A program made the translations under genes and the position numbers. This document shows positions 1 to 4,633 of a stretch of DNA of 10,659 nt, one piece after another. Each line of letters opens with the position of its first letter. Positions within the stretch are counted from its first letter, which is position 1. The notes under the pieces were generated by a model, which made no database searches, had not been told where the DNA came from, and was given only the letters and a program-made list of their open reading frames with translations. The stretch spans positions 1 through 10,659 of the forward strand of contig JAEXBC010000176.1 in assembly GCA_023457875.1 (NCBI GenBank), read 5' to 3'. This DNA comes from Bacillota bacterium (GTDB lineage Bacteria; Bacillota; Clostridia; Lachnospirales; Cellulosilyticaceae).

Positions 1-187
1 ACAACTTCAAGATATTTTAAAAAATAGAAATGTTGCATGAGGATAAGTTACGCCCTCTAGAATTGGAATATTATTCCTCATCTTCACTGGCAATTAAATG
101 GGTTCATTTATGCACGTTTATAGTTTAATAAAAGGCTCAGACATAAAAATAGAAAACGATATAAATACTTTCAAATTAGTATTATGT

Positions 188-211
188 ATTACTTAAAAAG
201 TAATGTATAAT
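188..211 (+). promoter_or_regulatory. Palindrome ATTACTT-AAA-AAGTAAT abutting a consensus -10 box
   Basis: A perfect 7-bp inverted repeat with a 3-nt centre (188-204) is followed at once by TATAAT (206-211). There is no good -35 box at 16-18 bp, where the palindrome itself sits. Transcription would begin near 218 and run through both degenerate CRISPR repeats. The palindrome could be an operator, or the site where a guide RNA or regulator acts on this promoter. Ten bases here (185-194) are identical to bases 285-294 of the pseudo-spacer downstream. The -10 match is exact, but the weak -35 makes promoter activity uncertain. Confidence 0.4.
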
Positions 212-252
212 AAAAAAGAAATCATTTCTTAATTAGCAAAGCATAATTTTTT

Positions 253-282
253 GTAGAACCATAACATAAAATGTATTTAAAT
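253..282 (+). repeat. Degenerate CRISPR repeat, first copy (pseudo-repeat 1)
   Basis: It matches the array repeat at 24 of 30 positions without gaps. The differences are at repeat positions 2, 9, 16-18 and 26. The stem ACAT/ATGT (264-267, 271-274) is intact, and the only changes inside the hairpin are the three loop bases (AAA instead of TCG). The 3' handle ATTTAAAT keeps 7 of 8 bases. This pattern suggests selection to stay a Cas6 substrate. Confidence 0.9.
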
Positions 283-302
283 ATTGTATTACTTTAAAAC
301 AT

Positions 303-332
303 TCAGAACCACAACATAAGATGTAGGAATTC
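303..332 (+). repeat. Degenerate CRISPR repeat, second copy (pseudo-repeat 2)
   Basis: The first 23 positions match the array repeat at 18 places, including CAGAACC and the whole stem (ACAT 314-317, ATGT 321-324). The last 7 positions, which would form a downstream handle, match at only one. It shares A at repeat position 9 and AA at 16-17 with pseudo-repeat 1 but not with the array, so the pair probably diverged together. A terminal pseudo-repeat needs only the Cas6 stem, which fits the loss of the handle. Confidence 0.85.
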
Positions 333-363
333 ATATAAAAATAAAATAAATCAGAAAAATATA

Positions 364-392
364 TTGAAAACCATATAAATAAATGTTATTAT
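364..392 (+). promoter_or_regulatory. Likely promoter of the cas operon
   Basis: TTGAAA (364-369) and TATTAT (387-392) are separated by exactly 17 bp, and each hexamer differs from the sigma-A consensus at one base. Transcription would start near 399, giving a 5' leader of about 53 nt before cas6. It is the best-scoring promoter I can see upstream of cas6, although AT-rich sequence produces such matches easily. Confidence 0.6.
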
Positions 393-451
393 ATTTTTGA
401 AACTAGAAATCAATTGTTTACTCTAAAATATATATAGAAAGGAGGTGTAAT

Positions 452-1144
452 ATGAAAGTATTTGAAATGCAAGTAAAGATGTATAGTTTGTTGGACAGTA
501 ATAAAAAAATAGCATTAGAACAAATAAGTAAGCTTATTGATTCATGCCTTATGCAGAGTGAGAATATGCAACAAATACATCAAAGGACAAGCTATAAATA
601 TTATTCTTTCGGAGCGCCTGTACCTGTACAGAAGGATGGCATATATAAAAAGGGGAATATATACACTTTTGTATTGAGAACAACAGAGGAGTATTTAGCA
701 GAGTATTTTAGTTTGCATCTTGCAAAGCAGTACAGTGAATCTTTTAAATTGCTTACTGTTGAACTAAGGCAAATTAAGATGAGACCTATTGAAAAAGTAT
801 ATACATTGTCTCCCATTATTTTGAAGTTTGATACGGGTTATTGGAAGGGGAATTATACACAACAAATATTTGAAAAAAGACTTCAAGAAAATTTGATTAA
901 AAAATACAATATGTTGTATAAAATGCAGTTAAATGAAGACTTTGAGCTGTTCAATTACATTAAGTTTGATAATTTAAAGCCTGTAGCATTTCACTATAAG
1001 GATATTACTTTATTAGGGGATAAAATAACAGTTCATTTAGCAGATAATGAGACTGCGCAAAAGTTAGGAGCACTAGCTATCGGAAGCGGCGTGGGCGAGA
1101 TGAACGCCCGAGGGGCCGGGTTCGTAAATTATAAGTTTTTATAA
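452..1144 (+). CDS. cas6: Cas6 crRNA-processing endoribonuclease
   Basis: The 230-residue protein is the RAMP-family RNase that cuts the array transcript within each repeat, leaving an 8-nt 5' handle, and often stays bound to the crRNA 3' hairpin. The C-terminus carries the glycine-rich loop typical of Cas6 (G-S-G-V-G-E-M-N-A-R-G-A-G-F, about residues 208-225). His43, in QQIHQRTSYKYYSF, is a candidate general base by its position near the N-terminal ferredoxin fold. The start is firm: AAAGGAGGTG lies 5-6 nt before the ATG. It is the first gene of the operon, 15 nt before cas8b. The codons for the glycine-rich loop (1081-1120) are unusually GC-rich (31 of 40 bases) in an otherwise AT-rich gene. 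The likely substrate is both the downstream array and the two pseudo-repeats upstream. Confidence 0.93.
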   Translation: MKVFEMQVKMYSLLDSNKKIALEQISKLIDSCLMQSENMQQIHQRTSYKYYSFGAPVPVQKDGIYKKGNIYTFVLRTTEEYLAEYFSLHLAKQYSESFKLLTVELRQIKMRPIEKVYTLSPIILKFDTGYWKGNYTQQIFEKRLQENLIKKYNMLYKMQLNEDFELFNYIKFDNLKPVAFHYKDITLLGDKITVHLADNETAQKLGALAIGSGVGEMNARGAGFVNYKFL

Positions 1145-1159
1145 AGGGGGTGAACTGGT

Positions 1160-2893
1160 GTGCTAAAGGATTGCTTAGAAATATTTAAGAAGCAATATGA
1201 TATGCGAGGCGAAGGGTATATTTTAGACGACTATGTTTTAGTAGCAGGGACCTACATATTTATAGCAAAAGATGGTTCGTTAAAGATGATGCTTGAGATA
1301 AATAAAAAGAATAAAGAAATTGATCGAACCGACTTAAGATATAAAAAGTTTTGTGAGCTAGATTATTTATCAAAATTAATAGATATGAATAAGGCGATAG
1401 ATAATAAAAAAGTTATTCACAGTAATAATTATTTGTCCTTTTATATCAAAAAAGATAACTTATCCAGTGGTAAACTCACATCAGAAGTAATAGAGAATTA
1501 TTATAAATTTTTAGCCAACCCAATGATTAAATATGGAGGTAATAAGAATGCTAAAAAAATATATGAAACACTTGAAGAACAATATGGTAAACCCGATTTA
1601 GAGTTATTAAATAAAAATAAGAACTGGATTAATCAACATATCCATACAATACTTGAGGAATATCTTATTACATCTGATAAAAATTACTTAAAGATATTTT
1701 TTGAAGCTGATATGGAACTATATAAACAGGAGTCTAATAGATATATAATTCCTAACATTTACAATTCAACAGATTATAATGTTGAATTAAATGGATTGAT
1801 ATATGGGATGGCTAACGATAATAATGGTTTAAACAGTAAAAAACCGTATTTAAGGCAAAGAACAAGAAAAAATGAAACACCCTATTTAATTAGTCTAGAA
1901 GAAGCATTACTTCAAAAAAAATTCTTCGATTTTTTAATGAATAAAGTTTCTCAAGGAAAGAGTAATATTTATTTAGGTGATGACATTTATTGTTTGGGTA
2001 CAGAGGACACTATTAAGGGAAGTTTTAGTGGCTATTTCCTTCACATCGAAAAAGGAAAAGAAGTAGAAATTAAAGATTTTGATACCATTGCTTGCTTTAA
2101 TAATGAGCTACAAGGATGTTATATTCCAAAAAGCATCACGATAGATTATTCAAAGACAGATTATAAGAGTGAAATAGATGAAGAAGTTATTGATCAACTT
2201 AAAGATTTAAAAACGTTGATTAATAAAGTGCTATTTAATAGGTGGTTGGAAAATAATTATTTTTGTGAAGTAGCGAAGATTAAGCTAAATGATACCATTT
2301 TAAAGCAAAACATATTACTATCTAGAGAGATGTTTTTTGCTTGGTTTTATAAAGGAAATGAAACGCTCATTAAACCTTTATTTCCTAAAATAAGTATCGA
2401 TATTATTAAAAATACGATATGCAATGGTTATCGCATAAAGGCACAAGAACAGTGGATGGTTAGGCAAGGTGTAATGAACTATTTAAATAGAGGAGGGGTA
2501 GAAGTGCCAGATGTAATGAAGGAAGTTTTAGAACAGTTAGATCGTAAGATTAATGAAGAGGGACAAGCCATTATAGAGAGCGATAGAGAATATGCTATTG
2601 CAACAGGACAGTTGGTAAATTACTTTTTTTCACTTAGTAAGGCAAGTTCACCAAAACATTCTATGCTAAATCCTATAATAAATATTAAGAGTGATATCAA
2701 ACTAAAGGATACACTTAAGAAATTATATGTAAAATATAATTATGAAATTTCTAACAAAGGAAAGCGTTTTAGAAAACTATACGCAATGATTGAAGGATAT
2801 CAGCCAGAAGGGACTATTAATCAAGATGAGCTTATTTATGGTTATTTGACCAATAGTCTGATTTATAAAAAGGGGGATAAAAAAAATGAATAA
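1160..2893 (+). CDS. cas8b: Cas8b, large subunit of type I-B Cascade
   Basis: This 577-residue protein sits in the place of the large subunit, between cas6 and cas7, and looks like the Csh1/TM1802-type Cas8b of clostridial I-B systems. The large subunit recognises the PAM, helps open the target duplex and recruits Cas3. I see no CxxC zinc-finger pair. The start is GTG, preceded by AAAGGGGGTGA with about 7 nt spacing; the next residues are LKDCLEIF. The C-terminal 129 residues, rich in helix-forming sequence, are probably also made as a separate protein from an internal start (see the Cas11b entry). Its stop overlaps the cas7 start by 8 nt, suggesting translational coupling. The assignment rests on overall resemblance and gene order, because Cas8 proteins carry few diagnostic motifs. 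Confidence 0.87.
   Translation: MLKDCLEIFKKQYDMRGEGYILDDYVLVAGTYIFIAKDGSLKMMLEINKKNKEIDRTDLRYKKFCELDYLSKLIDMNKAIDNKKVIHSNNYLSFYIKKDNLSSGKLTSEVIENYYKFLANPMIKYGGNKNAKKIYETLEEQYGKPDLELLNKNKNWINQHIHTILEEYLITSDKNYLKIFFEADMELYKQESNRYIIPNIYNSTDYNVELNGLIYGMANDNNGLNSKKPYLRQRTRKNETPYLISLEEALLQKKFFDFLMNKVSQGKSNIYLGDDIYCLGTEDTIKGSFSGYFLHIEKGKEVEIKDFDTIACFNNELQGCYIPKSITIDYSKTDYKSEIDEEVIDQLKDLKTLINKVLFNRWLENNYFCEVAKIKLNDTILKQNILLSREMFFAWFYKGNETLIKPLFPKISIDIIKNTICNGYRIKAQEQWMVRQGVMNYLNRGGVEVPDVMKEVLEQLDRKINEEGQAIIESDREYAIATGQLVNYFFSLSKASSPKHSMLNPIINIKSDIKLKDTLKKLYVKYNYEISNKGKRFRKLYAMIEGYQPEGTINQDELIYGYLTNSLIYKKGDKKNE
2504..2893 (+). CDS. cas11b: Putative internal Cas11b small subunit, translated from within cas8b
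   Basis: Inside cas8b, AGAGGAGGGG (2489-2498) is a near-ideal ribosome binding site. The core AGGAGG (2491-2496) lies 7 nt before an in-frame GTG, codon 449 of cas8b. Initiation there would give a 129-residue protein starting (M)PDVMKEVLEQLDRKINEEG, with amphipathic, helix-prone sequence. It is known that type I-B, I-C and I-D systems make their small subunit Cas11 from an internal start in the 3' part of the large-subunit gene, and this is the right size and place. Cas11 lines the belly of Cascade and stabilises the target strands. An in-frame ATG at 2516 is too far from the site, and an ATG at 2474 has only a weak site. Translation itself is inferred. Confidence 0.72.
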   Translation: MPDVMKEVLEQLDRKINEEGQAIIESDREYAIATGQLVNYFFSLSKASSPKHSMLNPIINIKSDIKLKDTLKKLYVKYNYEISNKGKRFRKLYAMIEGYQPEGTINQDELIYGYLTNSLIYKKGDKKNE

Positions 2894-3842
2894 ACGAGTA
2901 TATGGGGTATTAGGGATTAGATCAATTATGGCAAATTGGAATGCGGATTTTACAGGCTATCCCAAGACAATTAGTACAGGTGAAGTTTTTGGTAGTGATA
3001 AAGCACTTAAGTATCCTATGAAAAAAATGTGGCAAGAACAGGGGAAAAAGGTATTGTATATTAAATCATACACACCATCAGAGGATAAGAAAACAAAGGA
3101 GATTAATATTATTCCTCGATTATTAAAGGAACGGTATGAGCAAATTTTTGATTGCAAAGACTTATCAGCAGAAAAAGATAATAAAGCAATTATTCAAAAT
3201 CTATTTAAAGCAATAGATGTAAAGAACTTTGGGGCTACATTTGCTGAAGCTGGTAAGAATTTTTCTATTATTGGAGCCGTACAAATAGGTCAAGGCTTTA
3301 ATAAATATGAAGGGACAGAAGCACAAGAGCAACCTATATTGTCTCCATTTAGAACCAAAAAAGATGAGCAAAAGGAAAAGGAGGAAGAAGCAAAAAATTC
3401 TTCTATAGGAACTAAGATTGTAAGCAATGAAGCCCATTATTTTTATCCTTTTGTAATTAATCCTAAAGCATATGAGGAATATATACAGCTTGGCTTAACT
3501 GAGGGATATACAGAGGAAGACTACGGAGCATTTAAGGAAGCAGCATTAATGGGGGCTACTTCTTATAGTAGTAATTCAAAAATGGGATGTGAAAATGAAT
3601 TTGCAATTTTTATTGAGACAGATGAGGAACTTTATTTGCCAGATTTATCACAGTATATTGGCTTTTATAAGGAGAATGGAAAAGAGCAAATTTATTTAGG
3701 ATTTGTAGATTTATTAGAAAAGTTGCAGGATAAAATTCAAAATATTGAAGTCTACTATAATCCTTTTAAGACTACTTTGGCTAATCAAATAACAGGAGCA
3801 CAGTATTACAATATTTTCACTAAAGAAGAGATCAGCCTATGA
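2886..3842 (+). CDS. cas7: Cas7, crRNA-binding backbone subunit of Cascade (Csh2-like)
   Basis: The 318-residue RAMP protein would polymerise along the crRNA spacer to form the Cascade backbone. The N-terminus MNKRVYGVLGIRSIMANWNADFTGYPKT has the Cas7 arrangement of Asn/Asp/Gly/Pro in its first RNA-binding loop. A glycine-rich conserved block follows at about residues 115-141 (FGATFAEAGKN, then GAVQIGQGFNKY). Residues 157-170 form a very charged Lys/Glu insertion that looks like a flexible loop. The start overlaps the cas8b stop (ATGAATAA), with AAAGGGGG upstream. The end overlaps cas5 by 4 nt. Such coupling suits a subunit needed in many copies with matched supply of the others. Confidence 0.92.
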   Translation: MNKRVYGVLGIRSIMANWNADFTGYPKTISTGEVFGSDKALKYPMKKMWQEQGKKVLYIKSYTPSEDKKTKEINIIPRLLKERYEQIFDCKDLSAEKDNKAIIQNLFKAIDVKNFGATFAEAGKNFSIIGAVQIGQGFNKYEGTEAQEQPILSPFRTKKDEQKEKEEEAKNSSIGTKIVSNEAHYFYPFVINPKAYEEYIQLGLTEGYTEEDYGAFKEAALMGATSYSSNSKMGCENEFAIFIETDEELYLPDLSQYIGFYKENGKEQIYLGFVDLLEKLQDKIQNIEVYYNPFKTTLANQITGAQYYNIFTKEEISL

Positions 3843-4585
3843 AAGCATTAAAATTTACTTTAAAAGGAGAAACAGCTTTCTTTAAAAAACCAGATGTAAA
3901 TACCTATATGTATTTTACGTATGGAAATATTCATAAGATAGCACTTCTTGGTATTTTGGGGGCTATACTTGGTTTAAAAGGATATAATCAACAAGAAGGA
4001 GCAGACTATCCTGAATTTTATCAACAACTAATGAATTTAAAGGTGGCTATAGTACCTAAAAAAGATGAAAAAGGTTTGCTAAGTATTTTTGGAAAAAAAG
4101 TACAAACCTTTAATAATTCTGTAGGATATGCTTCTCAAGAAGCAGGTGGAAATTTAATTGTTAGGGAACAGTGGTTAGAAAAACCACAATGGACTATTTA
4201 TATCAGAGAAGACCATCCCTATTATCAAAATATTGTAGAAAAAATAATTGGTCATCAATGTACCTATTTGCCTTATTTGGGAACAAATGATCACCTTGCA
4301 ACCATAATAAATGAAGAGGAAATTGAGCTTCAAGAAATAAGAGATAACTGCAAGATTAGTAGTTTGTTTATAAAAGAGGATTTTATAGAAGCCCAAGAGG
4401 AAGAGGGGGACTTTTTTGAAGTGAAAGAGACTTATTATAAATATCAAGAGAAGTTACCTATCAGCTTGGAAAAAGAATACAATCAATATCAATTTGCTAC
4501 CTTTATTGCAACTAATCAGAAGATGCAAAATGTGGGGGGAAAAGAACTTTTTGTATTTGATAATCAAGTGTTATATTTCTTTTAA
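3839..4585 (+). CDS. cas5: Cas5b, Cascade subunit capping the crRNA 5' handle
   Basis: This 248-residue RAMP protein would bind the 8-nt 5' handle of the crRNA and contact Cas8b. The N-terminal KALKFTLKGETAFFKKPDVN strand and the following GILGAILGLKGY segment (residues 38-49) are typical of clostridial Cas5b. The ATG overlaps the cas7 stop in an ATGA junction, so translation is coupled. It is the last of the effector genes: a strong hairpin begins inside its stop codon, 48 nt before the cas3 start. Confidence 0.9.
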   Translation: MKALKFTLKGETAFFKKPDVNTYMYFTYGNIHKIALLGILGAILGLKGYNQQEGADYPEFYQQLMNLKVAIVPKKDEKGLLSIFGKKVQTFNNSVGYASQEAGGNLIVREQWLEKPQWTIYIREDHPYYQNIVEKIIGHQCTYLPYLGTNDHLATIINEEEIELQEIRDNCKISSLFIKEDFIEAQEEEGDFFEVKETYYKYQEKLPISLEKEYNQYQFATFIATNQKMQNVGGKELFVFDNQVLYFF

Positions 4586-4615
4586 ATCACTAAGGCATTT
4601 GCCTTAGTGATTTTT
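4584..4615 (+). terminator. Hairpin with T-run between cas5 and cas3 (intrinsic terminator or attenuator)
   Basis: A perfect 13-bp stem (4584-4596 with 4601-4613) encloses an ATTT loop and ends in five Ts (4611-4615). It begins in the cas5 stop codon. The cas3 ribosome binding site follows directly, and no room for a promoter remains between them. It would therefore let only part of the transcription through, giving more Cascade than Cas3-Cas4-Cas1-Cas2. It could also shield the 3' end of a processed effector mRNA. Confidence 0.75.
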
Positions 4616-4633
4616 AGAAAGGAGAAAGTTGTG

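Larger units (their letters stand above)
253..332 (+). ncRNA. Putative crRNA-like RNA (mini-CRISPR, CreA/CreR-like)
   Basis: Two degenerate repeats flank a 20-nt pseudo-spacer (283-302). If Cas6 cuts each after the conserved ATGT at the base of the stem, the product is a 50-nt RNA covering 275-324: an 8-nt handle ATTTAAAT (array handle ATTGAAAT), a 20-nt guide and a 22-nt 3' repeat tail. The array's own crRNAs would be about 64-67 nt. Known crRNA-like regulators of type I systems (CreA of CreTA modules, and CreR autorepressors) share this design and guide Cascade to a promoter with only partial pairing. No toxin-like reading frame lies between the presumed start near 218 and the first pseudo-repeat, so repression of the cas operon seems likelier than a toxin-antitoxin pair. 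Expression and function are inferred. Confidence 0.65.
1..451. other. Non-coding region upstream of cas6 holding a mini-CRISPR and promoters
   Basis: No convincing gene lies in this AT-rich stretch. Positions 1-130 are somewhat less AT-rich and contain a small perfect inverted repeat, GGAAT-ATT-ATTCC at 65-77. From about 180 on it holds, in order, a palindrome (188-204), a consensus -10 box (206-211), a second short palindrome AAGAAATCATTTCTT (216-230), two degenerate CRISPR repeats (253-282, 303-332), a good sigma-A-type promoter (364-392) and the cas6 ribosome binding site. What lies upstream of the window is unknown, so the first 130 bases could be the tail of a neighbouring locus. Confidence 0.7.

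Noticed and set aside
30..128. Small open frame of 32 codons (MLHEDKLRPL...) upstream of the mini-CRISPR, considered as a possible CreT-like toxin.
   Set aside because: It has no ribosome binding site, no recognisable sequence features and no promoter next to it. A frame of this size is expected by chance.
365..394. Possible third degenerate repeat (AAAACC, then ATAAATGT at the same spacing, about 20 of 30 matches to pseudo-repeat 1), 32 nt after pseudo-repeat 2.
   Set aside because: The stem ACAT arm is lost and the match is mostly A/T. It overlaps the cas promoter, and chance similarity in such sequence is a sufficient explanation.
2957..3437. Minus-strand open frames opposite cas7 (and similar ones opposite cas6, cas5, cas3 and cas1).
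   Set aside because: They are shadows of well-supported genes, lack ribosome binding sites and have no family resemblance.
4607..4633. Longer cas3 start at GTG 4607.
   Set aside because: It falls in the terminator stem and precedes the evident ribosome binding site at 4618-4624. The extra residues do not look like part of Cas3.
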